Below are positions 36,176-44,535 of a stretch of 64,000 nt of DNA, one piece after another; position 1 is the first letter of the stretch; each line of letters begins with the position of its first letter. The DNA comes from Anaeromicrobium sediminis (lineage in GTDB: Bacteria; Bacillota; Clostridia; Peptostreptococcales; Thermotaleaceae). The position numbers and the translations under genes were made by a program. The notes below the pieces were generated by a model. That model had not been told where the DNA came from. It saw nothing but the letters and a program-made list of their open reading frames with translations, and searched no databases. Location of the stretch: NCBI RefSeq assembly GCF_002270055.1, contig NZ_NIBG01000001.1, positions 346,937 through 410,936 on the forward strand, read 5' to 3'.

Positions 36176-36817
36176 CTATATTATGTAATTTGTCAAAAGT
36201 CCCATTAGTACAGGAGACACATATGCTTCAATAATGCATCCAAATAAAGTTACAAAAAATATAAAACACACTAAGCTACTATAAGCTATTATTTTCTTAA
36301 TTGGCGAGTATTTATTATGGTTATATTTGAGAAATTTATTCTGAACAAAAGTTTTTCCAAATGAAATGCCTAAAACAGCCACAATTATAATAGATGGAAT
36401 TATTATTAAATTTTGCGGTAAAAGTGATACTGCTGAAAAAACAATTCCCTTAAGGCCTAATTCACTTATTATAAAACTTATGGTAAAACCAACTACCAAT
36501 CCTCTTATTAAGACTAATATTAATATAAAAGGAATCCCTATAATAGTTATGCCTAAAAACCACATTAATATTATAGTCTGAAAATTGTTCATTATGGATT
36601 GCTTTAAAACCATGCTGCTTTCTATCTTGTTATTGTCTAATACATAGAAAAAGTTTTTCATGTAATTCATTAACTCTTGCCTTTGCACATCTCCCAAGGC
36701 TTTTACTGTAAATGCACCACCTGATACACCAACTATAAAAAATAATATGACTAAAAAATAGGTTCCTGTATTTGTTTCTATGTGAGAATATATTAAATTT
36801 TTAAAGTTTCTAACCAT
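36176..36817 (-). CDS. spoIIM: Stage II sporulation protein M
   Basis: 213-residue membrane protein with five to six hydrophobic segments, matching SpoIIM, which with SpoIID and SpoIIP drives septal peptidoglycan degradation during engulfment. Recognisable blocks are the central GFTISFIISELGLKGI and LLPQNLIIIPSIII. The ATG lies eight bases after GGGGGC. A sigma-E-like promoter is upstream. It precedes xerD, as in other spore formers, after a 227-bp AT-rich gap with no gene. Confidence 0.92.
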   Translation of the reverse strand: MVRNFKNLIYSHIETNTGTYFLVILFFIVGVSGGAFTVKALGDVQRQELMNYMKNFFYVLDNNKIESSMVLKQSIMNNFQTIILMWFLGITIIGIPFILILVLIRGLVVGFTISFIISELGLKGIVFSAVSLLPQNLIIIPSIIIVAVLGISFGKTFVQNKFLKYNHNKYSPIKKIIAYSSLVCFIFFVTLFGCIIEAYVSPVLMGLLTNYII

Positions 36818-36850
36818 ACATAATGCCCCCTTTCTATATTACCTTATAGA

Positions 36851-36880
36851 ATATTATGCAAAAGGGGACATCTTTATGAC
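36851..36880 (-). promoter_or_regulatory. Sigma-E-like promoter before spoIIM
   Basis: GTCATAAA, 13 bases, GCATAATAT on the minus strand, about 35 bp before the start codon. Six of eight and seven of nine positions fit the sigma-E consensus. Mother-cell expression of spoIIM in Bacillus is sigma-E dependent. Confidence 0.5.
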
Positions 36881-36952
36881 TTGTCTAATTTTTTTCATAT
36901 TTTTAATTTTTCTTGCATATTATAAAAGTATAAAGGGAAGGAGCTGTTACAT

Positions 36953-37084
36953 GTGCATAAAATAATATGTAATAATAAAATTTTTTTAGTAGGAAAAGTT
37001 AAAGAACTCCTAGAAGCTTTAGAAATCGTATCACAAGATTTTTCTACAGTAAAAGATCTTATTGATTCTGAATTAAATCAATAG
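36953..37084 (+). CDS. 43-aa small protein of unknown function
   Basis: Plus-strand frame from a GTG at 36953, nine bases after AAGGAG, to a TAG at 37082-37084. The 43 residues start MHKIICNNKIFLVGK and continue with an amphipathic helix (VKELLEALEIVSQDF) and a second charged helix ending SELNQ. It overlaps the 3' end of the convergent DUF3866 gene by 26 bp. The hydrophobic-then-helical layout suggests a folded miniprotein, perhaps made in sporulation since spoIIM diverges from the same gap. No family recognised; the frame could be fortuitous, but the ribosome site argues otherwise. Confidence 0.6.
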   Translation: MHKIICNNKIFLVGKVKELLEALEIVSQDFSTVKDLIDSELNQ

Positions 37085-38138
37085 CCATTTGAGATGATAA
37101 TGCTGCTGTTATAAAATATTCTCTATCTTCCATATAATTTCTCCCCATACTTCTCATATTAAATGGACAAGCATTAAGAACTTCATCTATATAATTCACA
37201 TTATAATATTTTATTTCATGTTTTTTATCTATATTATTTTCTATAAGTTGATTTAATAAAACACTGTCATTATCATTGTTAAATTTGGGAATTGGTATAT
37301 ATGCTTTAGTTTTGCAAATTTCCTTTAAAACCGTAATAGAATGGTGACTAATTCCAATATGTCTCTGTCTTTTATCTGCAAAGCTAATTCTTGGTATGGC
37401 AATAGGTATTCCTCCTAGTGTATTTACTGCATCAATTATTTGACCTTGTTCTACACCTGTAAACCCATACCTAGTTCCCGTACCAGTTATTCCTGGCCCC
37501 ATTGTAACTATTATTAAATCTGCTTTTTCTATTTCCTTTGCTGCAATTAACCCATTATATATATTTACACATTCTAAATCCCCACCAAAGGAATTTCCAA
37601 CAGTGATTGTCTTTTCAATTATTTTTTTATTCTTCAAATTATTTACAGCTTTACTTAAACTAATAGGTAATGCTGCTCCATCAGTCATTATATATACTAT
37701 TTTCAATTCCTTATCTAAGTGTCTTGCCATAAAGCTAACTGGCACTAACATACTATGTAGTGTTCCTATTATTACAGGTATGTTATTTAGAGATTTAAAT
37801 TCATTGAATAGACCATGATATTTACTATCCTGTTCTTCTGCTGCAAAGACTTTTAATTGATAAGGAGTATATCTAAGTTTCATAATATGACCTCCAGAAC
37901 TTAGACCCTTCTCAGCATCTTCTAAATTGCATATTACAAAGTGATTTCCACCCGTACCTAAACTTAGCTCTACAGCTGTAGTATTTAATAATACCCTATC
38001 TCCAACAGATACTTTTCCAGTTAGTTTTTTATATAATATGGCCTTATAATCCTCATTATTTACTTTTACTAATAGTTCACTTATTTCTTCTCTCTCATTA
38101 ATGATTTTTTCTACTGTACCTATTTTTATACTCATCAT
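37059..38138 (-). CDS. DUF3866 family protein
   Basis: 359-residue protein matching DUF3866, found in Actinobacteria and Firmicutes beside SteA/SteB genes. A small beta-rich N-terminal domain (1-60) is followed by segments rich in glycine: GTGGNHFVI, SSGGHIMKLRYTP, GNSFGGDLE and TMGPGITGTGTRYGF. No catalytic motif that I can name. It is the last gene of the steA cluster and its ATG lies 15 bp after the glycosyltransferase 4 gene. Confidence 0.85.
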   Translation of the reverse strand: MMSIKIGTVEKIINEREEISELLVKVNNEDYKAILYKKLTGKVSVGDRVLLNTTAVELSLGTGGNHFVICNLEDAEKGLSSGGHIMKLRYTPYQLKVFAAEEQDSKYHGLFNEFKSLNNIPVIIGTLHSMLVPVSFMARHLDKELKIVYIMTDGAALPISLSKAVNNLKNKKIIEKTITVGNSFGGDLECVNIYNGLIAAKEIEKADLIIVTMGPGITGTGTRYGFTGVEQGQIIDAVNTLGGIPIAIPRISFADKRQRHIGISHHSITVLKEICKTKAYIPIPKFNNDNDSVLLNQLIENNIDKKHEIKYYNVNYIDEVLNACPFNMRSMGRNYMEDREYFITAALSSQMAIDLIQNQ

Positions 38139-38153
38139 TTTTATTGCACCGCC

Positions 38154-38969
38154 CTATCTTCCAAGGTCATCTATATACTTTAATATACTTACTTTTTCTA
38201 TTGTTTTAGTGATGGAGTATTTTTCTGCGTATAAATGGATTAAAATCAAAAAGACTAGTGCAATGATTCTAATTTCCATAGGTGTATTGTACACCCATAG
38301 TATCCCTAAACTTACTCCCATTAAATTTGACCCCACATCTCCTAACATGGATTTCGCCTTTAAATCATATTTAATATATGCTAATATGCCACCATATAAA
38401 GTATATATGTAATTTTTAATCATATAATTTATGGGATATACAAAAACTATTAAACTACATACTAAAAACCCTTTTATAGCTCTCCCTGGTCTTAAATCCA
38501 ATAAATTTATGAAGTTTGTAAAAAGTGCTATTACTAAAGTATTAACTATTACATCAATATACTCTTTACTAATTAGCAAACTCATGGCGAAGGCCACTGC
38601 CCCACCTATTACAGCCTTTAGACCACCTGTAGATAATTTTCCTTTTAATATATACAATAAGTGGCCTTTAAGACCTGTTATATTCCTATTTCCTAATAAA
38701 TCATCACATAATCCTAAAAATGCCATAGTAATGGTGCCTATTAAAAAAATGCTTAATGGAATAATTTCTATTTCCTTTTCTAATAAAATAATTAAAATAG
38801 AATTTACAATAATAAGAGGGACGAAAAATATTCCACTACTTACAGGAATTTTTTCTTTTTTATAATTTTCCCTCGTTGCTTCTCCCGTCTCTAACAAGAA
38901 AAGTATCTTACTTATACTGAATCTCGTTATAATGTATGCTCCTATAAAATATACTATATAGTTTAGCAT
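38154..38969 (-). CDS. MraY/WecA-family UDP-sugar:polyprenyl-phosphate phosphotransferase
   Basis: 271-residue membrane protein with about nine hydrophobic segments. LGLCDDLLGNR corresponds to the conserved DD pair, NFINLLDLRPGRA to the NxxNxxDG-like loop and MLGDVGSNLMG to the HxGDxGS-type motif. Compared with MraY it is short and lacks the usual HHH cluster, so it is a distant or specialised member. It overlaps the upstream GT2 gene by 7 bp and should act with it on a lipid-linked sugar; substrate not known. Confidence 0.83.
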   Translation of the reverse strand: MLNYIVYFIGAYIITRFSISKILFLLETGEATRENYKKEKIPVSSGIFFVPLIIVNSILIILLEKEIEIIPLSIFLIGTITMAFLGLCDDLLGNRNITGLKGHLLYILKGKLSTGGLKAVIGGAVAFAMSLLISKEYIDVIVNTLVIALFTNFINLLDLRPGRAIKGFLVCSLIVFVYPINYMIKNYIYTLYGGILAYIKYDLKAKSMLGDVGSNLMGVSLGILWVYNTPMEIRIIALVFLILIHLYAEKYSITKTIEKVSILKYIDDLGR

Positions 38970-39649
38970 TTTCTATCGCCTCGCCTTTTTCCTAGAACAT
39001 ATAATATGTGTAAAAATTGCTTTCCCCTATGGATGAAACCTCTCAAATCCCTTCCTGTTTCCCTATGACTCATATTTACAGGAATCTCCTTTATCCTATA
39101 TCCTTTATTTAATATATCTATAGTCATTCCAACTTCTACACCATACCCAAATTCCATTTTACCTAAATCCTTTAGAACTTCCCTTTTAAAGGCCCTTTGG
39201 CCGGATAGTGCTGAATAAATTTCTTGACCTGTATAAAATTTCACGCCTTCTTTAGCTAATTTTTTAACAAGGCCCACTCCACCCTTTTTCTTAGGAGAAG
39301 GAAATTTTCCAATTGTGCAATCTGCCTCATTTTCCACTAAAGGCTTTATCAATTTGTCTAATTCTATAGATGTATGACCTATATCCCCATCTAAAAAACA
39401 TATTATTTTACTATTATCCATAACTTTTTCCAAACCATAATTCATGGCATAGCCTTTTCCGGAATTTTTTTCTAATCTATATAGTAGTATTGGTTCATTT
39501 TTTAAAAGAGAGGCAGTATTATCTGTCGAACCATCATCGATAACTACTATTTGGTCAATATATATGCTGTTTTTTAAACTATCTATAGTTGATTTAATTC
39601 GTTTTTCTTCATTATAAGCTGGAATTAATACTGTAATATGTTCTTTCAC
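38963..39649 (-). CDS. Family 2 glycosyltransferase
   Basis: 228-residue GT-A glycosyltransferase. ITVLIPAYNEE opens the nucleotide-binding domain, VVIDDGSTDNT and CFLDGDIGH provide the two metal/sugar acidic motifs. No membrane segments at the C-terminus, so it is cytosolic or peripheral. I chose the GTG at 39647-39649, nine bases after TAGGAG; an ATG three codons upstream is too close to that site. It resembles DPM1-like or glucosyl-3-phosphoglycerate-type GT2 proteins that transfer sugar to polyprenyl phosphate. Confidence 0.85.
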   Translation of the reverse strand: MKEHITVLIPAYNEEKRIKSTIDSLKNSIYIDQIVVIDDGSTDNTASLLKNEPILLYRLEKNSGKGYAMNYGLEKVMDNSKIICFLDGDIGHTSIELDKLIKPLVENEADCTIGKFPSPKKKGGVGLVKKLAKEGVKFYTGQEIYSALSGQRAFKREVLKDLGKMEFGYGVEVGMTIDILNKGYRIKEIPVNMSHRETGRDLRGFIHRGKQFLHILYVLGKRRGDRKC

Positions 39650-39661
39650 TTGTATCATCTC

Positions 39662-40513
39662 CTATTCCTTAAACCACTGAGGAGCTACTTTATCAGCTGT
39701 TTTCTTTTGTCCGTAGTTTCCACTTTCCCCCGTTAGAAGCATTACTAAAGATATTTTTCCCATAGTTGTATCTATATTATCTACTGTGGACAATCCTAGC
39801 TTCTTATATTCTTTAATTTTAGATATATCGCTATTACTTTTTTCAACAGCTACTATTTCCATATTATTATCCTTACAAAAACTAATTATAGGCTTCTCTA
39901 TACTTTCAAATACAGCTAAGCTCTCATTATCTTCACCTGCTAAAATTATATAATCAAAATCCATATTAGTCTGACCATTTAATTGAATTATTTCATCTTC
40001 TATAGATTTTTTTATAATATCCTCATTCTTTTCTGTAAGTATACTATTTAACAATTGATTAATATTTAGTTTTTCTGTATTTTCTCCTTCTACCTCTTCA
40101 CTTTGGTCATTTTCAAGGGTAAAGAATTTATCCTTTATTATTAACTTAGAAATATTTTCAACTCCACTTTGTTGTAGTGTATCATCTATTTCTGAATAGG
40201 ATATATGTTCACTAGTTTCAATTATCATAACTTTATAATCTTTCAATCTACCCTTTACTAAATTAGGGAAAATAGTATTTAAGAATTTCACGTTGTTTTC
40301 ATTCTCATTGTTTAATTGTGCAATACTTTCTTGTAATTCGTCTTGTTTAATCTTAAATTCATCAAACCTATCTTCTACCTGTTTTAATATATCCGCCTGT
40401 TGCTTTACTATTAAATCCTGACCATCTAGCATTATTCCTATGAATATACCAATTCCAATTGCTAGAAATATTGCAACTATAGTTATAACATAATATTTCA
40501 CATTTATTACCAT
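39662..40513 (-). CDS. SteB/MctB-like (DUF3186) membrane-anchored coiled-coil protein
   Basis: 283-residue protein with one N-terminal membrane helix (residues 6-27), a coiled coil (about 35-75; KQQADILKQVEDRFDEFKIK) and an extracytoplasmic domain. Databases label such proteins copper transporter MctB, but the genetic context beside steA fits the SteA/SteB pair known to control cell-wall hydrolysis at the division site in Corynebacterium. No metal-binding cysteine or histidine cluster is visible, so copper transport is doubtful. Confidence 0.82.
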   Translation of the reverse strand: MVINVKYYVITIVAIFLAIGIGIFIGIMLDGQDLIVKQQADILKQVEDRFDEFKIKQDELQESIAQLNNENENNVKFLNTIFPNLVKGRLKDYKVMIIETSEHISYSEIDDTLQQSGVENISKLIIKDKFFTLENDQSEEVEGENTEKLNINQLLNSILTEKNEDIIKKSIEDEIIQLNGQTNMDFDYIILAGEDNESLAVFESIEKPIISFCKDNNMEIVAVEKSNSDISKIKEYKKLGLSTVDNIDTTMGKISLVMLLTGESGNYGQKKTADKVAPQWFKE

Positions 40514-40525
40514 TTTTATCCTCCT

Positions 40526-41647
40526 TTATATTGGAAAAGCAAATTTAAGCTTCATTAGTAGTAATTTTAATAACTGTCTTCCTGGAGGTGAAAATGCACC
40601 CACTATAAATATAGGAATTATGGCACCTATAATTACGCCTACTAAATGCTTTAATCTTATACTTTCTCTATATAATTTACTTACACCTTTAGCATCTATT
40701 AATTTTGATCCTACCTTTAATCTAACTAAAAAAGTACTTGCCATACCCTTTCTTCCCTTTTCTAAAAAATCTACCATATTGGAATGAGTACCTACGGCTA
40801 CTATTAATTCTGTGTCATAGTGAAAGGCTAATAACATAGCTAAATCTTCACTAGTTCCTGGCGCTGGAAAAGTAATTGCATTTAAACCAAGTTCATTTAT
40901 TCTTTTTAGACCCGGTGCCCTTCCATTAGGATATGCATGAACTACTAATTCTTCACAAAGTCTTAAACATTCATCAGAAATACTGTCCATATCTCCAACT
41001 ATCATATGGGGTGTATATCCGAACTCCATTAGAGCATCCCCACCACCGTCTACTCCTATTAATACTGGGTTAAACTCATCTATATAAGTTCTGATTGCCT
41101 TTAGATCTTCTTTATAATTTTGACCTCTTACAACTACCAGAGTATGTCTATTTTTAAACTTAGTTTTAACCTTGGGAATCTCTAGATTCTCAAGAAATAA
41201 GTCTTTTTCCTTTTGAGCATACTCTAAAGTGTTTTCAACAAATTTATTGAGCTCTTTTTCAAAATTCTTACTAGTCTCTTTTAATTTTTTTGCAATTACA
41301 TCTTCTGTTAATAATTCCCCTTGTCCTATATATGTATCTCCAATATATATATTTCCATCTCTTATTTCTATAATGTCATTTTCTGATATTCTATCAAAGG
41401 CATCTTGTCCTATATTATCTAATATGGGAATTCCTGCTTTATTTATAACCTCGGGTCCTAAATTTTCATATCTTCCACTGATACTCTTGGCTCCATTTAT
41501 TATTAAAACAGGTTTACAATTAACTAGTGAATTTGCAGCAACTTCATCTATATCCTCATGATTTATTACAGCGATTTCTCCCGGTTCTAATCTATTCACT
41601 AAATTCTTTGTCTTCCTGTCAACTCGTCCAGTTGATTTTATTAACAT
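40526..41647 (-). CDS. SteA-like cytokinetic ring protein (thiamin-pyrophosphokinase fold)
   Basis: 373-residue protein. The centre (about residues 165-300) has the thiamin pyrophosphokinase-like motifs GVDGGGDALMEFGYTPHM and GDMDSIS, which bind nucleotide-like ligands. Two hydrophobic segments at the C-terminus (about 330-370) anchor it. This is the architecture of SteA, first gene of the division-linked cluster here. It begins after a 244-bp gap downstream of recA and has a TTGGAGGAA ribosome site. Confidence 0.85.
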   Translation of the reverse strand: MLIKSTGRVDRKTKNLVNRLEPGEIAVINHEDIDEVAANSLVNCKPVLIINGAKSISGRYENLGPEVINKAGIPILDNIGQDAFDRISENDIIEIRDGNIYIGDTYIGQGELLTEDVIAKKLKETSKNFEKELNKFVENTLEYAQKEKDLFLENLEIPKVKTKFKNRHTLVVVRGQNYKEDLKAIRTYIDEFNPVLIGVDGGGDALMEFGYTPHMIVGDMDSISDECLRLCEELVVHAYPNGRAPGLKRINELGLNAITFPAPGTSEDLAMLLAFHYDTELIVAVGTHSNMVDFLEKGRKGMASTFLVRLKVGSKLIDAKGVSKLYRESIRLKHLVGVIIGAIIPIFIVGAFSPPGRQLLKLLLMKLKFAFPI

Positions 41648-41865
41648 ATATTTCCTCCAATAGTTTTTTTATTAGTATTTCTCTATTTTAATTATTCATA
41701 CAATACGAATATTAATTATATCATAAAAAGAATCTATAGTAACATTTAATGTGAATGTTTCATTATTCGAAATTATTTATAATTTGAAAGAAGTTTATTA
41801 AATATTTTGAAGTTATGTTCTTATTGATTTCCTACTCGGAATATAATTTGTAATTAATTATACAA

Positions 41866-41893
41866 AAGAAAAAACCTACATATGTAGGTTTTT
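41866..41893 (-). terminator. Intrinsic terminator overlapping the recA stop
   Basis: AAAAACCTACA and complement flank a short loop; the minus strand continues TTTTTTCTTTTG. The stem begins at the stop codon. Confidence 0.88.
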
Positions 41894-42950
41894 ATTTTTC
41901 CTTTTTTTCTGATGATTTCTCTTTTGATGCTACTTCTTTTTTTGCAACAGGTACATCTTTTAAAGGTAAATTATGTTTTTCTCTTATTTTATTTTCCACA
42001 TCCACTGCAAAATCTGGATTTTCTTCTAAGAACTTTTTCACATTTTCCCTTCCTTGACCTAGCTTTTTATCATTATAGCTATACCAAGATCCAGATTTCT
42101 TAATTATGTCACATTTTACAGCACAGTCTAATATATTTCCTTCTGCAGAAATACCTTTTCCATACATTATGTCAAATTCTGCAATTCTAAAGGGAGGTGC
42201 CACTTTATTTTTAACAACCTTTACTTTAGTTCTGTTTCCTAAAATACTATCTCCTTGCTTTATTGCTTCAACTCTTCTTACATCTAATCTTAAAGAAGAA
42301 TAGAACTTAAGTGCTCTACCTCCACTAGTAGTTTCAGGATTACCAAACATTACTCCTACCTTTTCTCTTAACTGATTAATAAATATAGTTGAAGTCTTAG
42401 ATTTATTAATTATACCAGCCAATTTTCTTAAAGCTTGAGACATTAATCTAGCTTGTAATCCCACATGAGAATCTCCCATTTCACCTTGAATCTCAGCTTT
42501 TGGTACTAGTGCAGCTACTGAATCTATTACAATTATATCTACAGCACCACTTCTTACTAAAGCTTCACATATTTCTAATGCTTGCTCTCCCGTATCTGGT
42601 TGTGAAACTACAAGTTCATCTATATTAACCCCTAAGTTTCCTGCATATACAGGGTCTAGTGCATGCTCCGCATCTATGAAGGCTGCAACTCCACCCTTTT
42701 TTTGTGCCTCTGCAATTGCATGTAAAGCTACTGTAGTTTTTCCAGATGATTCTGGTCCATATATTTCAATAATTCTTCCCTTTGGCATTCCACCAATACC
42801 TATTGCTATATCTAAATCTAATGATCCCGTTGAAATTGATTCAACGTTCATTCTCATACTTTCTTCTCCTAATTTCATAATAGAACCTTTACCAAATTGC
42901 TTTTCAATTTGGCCCATGGCCATTTCTAATGCTCTCTTTTTTTGCTCCAT
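41892..42950 (-). CDS. recA: Recombinase RecA
   Basis: 352-residue DNA-strand-exchange ATPase, also the co-protease for LexA cleavage in the SOS response. Walker [10 protein letters not shown] is near residue 66, and the standard blocks [27 protein letters not shown] and [19 protein letters not shown] are intact. The C-terminus is lysine/glutamate rich. A LexA box and a near-perfect sigma-A promoter lie upstream. The ribosome site is unusually far from the ATG (about 26 nt), with a hairpin between them; an in-frame TGA upstream rules out an earlier start. Confidence 0.98.
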   Translation of the reverse strand: MEQKKRALEMAMGQIEKQFGKGSIMKLGEESMRMNVESISTGSLDLDIAIGIGGMPKGRIIEIYGPESSGKTTVALHAIAEAQKKGGVAAFIDAEHALDPVYAGNLGVNIDELVVSQPDTGEQALEICEALVRSGAVDIIVIDSVAALVPKAEIQGEMGDSHVGLQARLMSQALRKLAGIINKSKTSTIFINQLREKVGVMFGNPETTSGGRALKFYSSLRLDVRRVEAIKQGDSILGNRTKVKVVKNKVAPPFRIAEFDIMYGKGISAEGNILDCAVKCDIIKKSGSWYSYNDKKLGQGRENVKKFLEENPDFAVDVENKIREKHNLPLKDVPVAKKEVASKEKSSEKKEK

Positions 42951-42955
42951 AATTA

Positions 42956-42973
42956 GTCAGAATAAATTCTGAC
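42956..42973 (-). promoter_or_regulatory. Hairpin between recA ribosome site and start codon
   Basis: GTCAGAA and TTCTGAC (7-bp stem, four-base loop) lie between AAAGGTGGTG (42977-42986) and the ATG at 42950. Folding would bring the ribosome site to about eight bases from the start. Confidence 0.6.
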
Positions 42974-42993
42974 TTTCACCACCTTTCTTTCAC

Positions 42994-43008
42994 CGAACAG
43001 ATGTTCTG
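42994..43008. promoter_or_regulatory. LexA (SOS) box of recA
   Basis: CGAACAGATGTTCTG fits the Firmicute consensus CGAACRNRYGTTYG except for the last outer base. It sits just downstream of the -10 box, where LexA would block initiation. Confidence 0.85.
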
Positions 43009-43013
43009 ATTAA

Positions 43014-43042
43014 ATTATAATTTATTATTACCCTAAAGTCAA
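43014..43042 (-). promoter_or_regulatory. Sigma-A promoter of recA
   Basis: TTGACT, 17 bases, TATAAT on the minus strand, directly before the LexA box. Confidence 0.93.
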
Positions 43043-43069
43043 TAAAAATATTACAATATTTTATCCTGC

Positions 43070-44296
43070 TTACAATACTTCTTTAATCATGTTTAGTCCA
43101 CTCAGCATAGTATAGATTCTTATTTTATTCCTATCTCCAGTAAAGTAAAAACGTCTTGTTACCATGATTTTTCCATATAAAAGTGATATGTACACTAATC
43201 CAACAGGTTTTTCATCAGTTCCTCCATCAGGCCCTGCTATACCAGTTACTGACAAACATATATCACTTTTTGTTTTTCTTTTCAAACCAATTACCATACT
43301 TTCAGCCGTTTGACGGCTAACAGCTCCAAATTCTTTTAGTATATGTTTCTTAACACCTAATTCTTCTTCCTTAGCCCTATTTGAGTAGGTTACTAAACTT
43401 CTATCAAAATAATTTGATACGCCTGGTATATCTGTAAATTTTGATCCTATCATTCCACCAGTACATGATTCTGCTAAAGATAGGGTTAGAGACTTTTCCT
43501 TAAGTTTCTTTACTACCACATCTATCAATTCTTCATTGTCCGTACTATATATGTATTTACCCACTTTTTCATATATATTTTTTATCATATTATCTACTAA
43601 ATATTTAGCTTCCTCTTCATCCTTACTGCTTGATGTAATCCTTATACTTACTTCTCCTTCTTTAGCATAAGTGGCTATGGTAGGATTTTTTTGCTTTCTA
43701 ATTAGATCCATTATATTTTCCTCTAATGAAGACTCACCTATTCCAAATAATCTAATAGTTTTTGAGTGGATATAATTTTTCTCTTTGTCCATTATATATT
43801 TTATTACCTGATCATTAAACATATTTTTCATTTCTCTAGGTGGCCCTGGTAGACATATAATTATCTTTTCTTTTTCCTCTAAAATAAATCCTGGAGCAGT
43901 ACCATAATTATTTTCAAGAATTATGGAATCCTTAGGCATGTAAGCTTGTCTTATATTGTTCGGAGACATGGCCTTTTTTCTTCTTTTAAAATAACCTTTT
44001 ATTCTTTCATATGAGTATTCATCTTTTATCATTTCCCTGTTAAATATCTTACTAATAATGTCCTTAGTCAAATCATCTTGGGTAGGACCTAACCCTCCTG
44101 TGGTTATGATCATATCTACATTTTTGAAAGTTTCTTTTATTAATGCCTCAAGTCTCTTAGGATTGTCACCAACCGTATGATGATAATATACCCCTATTCC
44201 TAAATTGTTCAGTTCCTCTGATAGATATTTGCTATTAGTGTTTAATATTTGTCCCATTAGCAGTTCTGTCCCAATACTTAAAATTGCACATTTCAT
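43070..44296 (-). CDS. cinA: CinA-type nicotinamide-nucleotide amidohydrolase/pyrophosphatase
   Basis: 408-residue two-domain protein. The N-terminal MoCF/COG1058 domain (1-170; GTELLMGQ, TTGGLGPTQDD) is the ADP-ribose pyrophosphatase half, and the C-terminal CinA domain (about 250-408; LAESCTGG, SVTGIAGPDGGT) is the nicotinamide mononucleotide deamidase. Together they recycle pyridine nucleotides; the gene is often next to recA. Overlap with recA transcripts is prevented by its own gap of 120 bp and the recA promoter. Confidence 0.95.
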   Translation of the reverse strand: MKCAILSIGTELLMGQILNTNSKYLSEELNNLGIGVYYHHTVGDNPKRLEALIKETFKNVDMIITTGGLGPTQDDLTKDIISKIFNREMIKDEYSYERIKGYFKRRKKAMSPNNIRQAYMPKDSIILENNYGTAPGFILEEKEKIIICLPGPPREMKNMFNDQVIKYIMDKEKNYIHSKTIRLFGIGESSLEENIMDLIRKQKNPTIATYAKEGEVSIRITSSSKDEEEAKYLVDNMIKNIYEKVGKYIYSTDNEELIDVVVKKLKEKSLTLSLAESCTGGMIGSKFTDIPGVSNYFDRSLVTYSNRAKEEELGVKKHILKEFGAVSRQTAESMVIGLKRKTKSDICLSVTGIAGPDGGTDEKPVGLVYISLLYGKIMVTRRFYFTGDRNKIRIYTMLSGLNMIKEVL

Positions 44297-44344
44297 AATA
44301 TCCCTCCTAATCCAACATACTTTAGTATATTATATTAAGTAACT

Positions 44345-44517
44345 AAAAAAGGCATACTTCGTATGCTTGGCTAGGAAACCCTATGGTTTCCTTCGACGAT
44401 TGCTCCCGTAATCTGATCACTTTCCTTTGAAGCGGGCAGGGGATGTTCCCCCACGTTCCCTTATTTTTTGCTTATCCACAGTTTTGGAAATTTATAATTT
44501 CCTAGTAAGCAAAAAAA
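44345..44517 (-). repeat. Structured repeat, copy A (unknown RNA or mobile element)
   Basis: 173-bp element between pgsA and cinA, about 65-70% like the copy at 56307-56481. On the minus strand it starts in the T-tract of the pgsA terminator, with TTTTTTTGCTTA pairing with TAAGCAAAAAA, an inner GGAAAT/ATTTCC hairpin, a GGGGAACATCCCC hairpin, a GGAAACC/GGTTTCC hairpin and finally GCATAC/GTATGC followed by TTTTTT. The last is a second terminator. It has no coding frame. A perfect DnaA-like TTATCCACA occurs in copy A only. Confidence 0.8.
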
Positions 44518-44535
44518 GCAGCATAGCTGCTTTTT
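44511..44535 (-). terminator. Intrinsic terminator of pgsA
   Basis: AGCAGC / GCTGCT stem extended by A:T pairs, three-base loop, followed by seven T on the minus strand. The T-run is also the start of repeat copy A. Confidence 0.9.

Noticed and set aside
39662-40513. Copper transporter function for the MctB-like protein
   Set aside because: Only one membrane helix and no cysteine or methionine copper-binding cluster; context with steA favours the SteB role.
44469-44480. DnaA box TTATCCACA in repeat copy A as a sign of a replication origin
   Set aside because: A single box, replaced by TTATCTATA in copy B, with no cluster of boxes or nearby dnaA/dnaN. It is better explained as part of the repeat.
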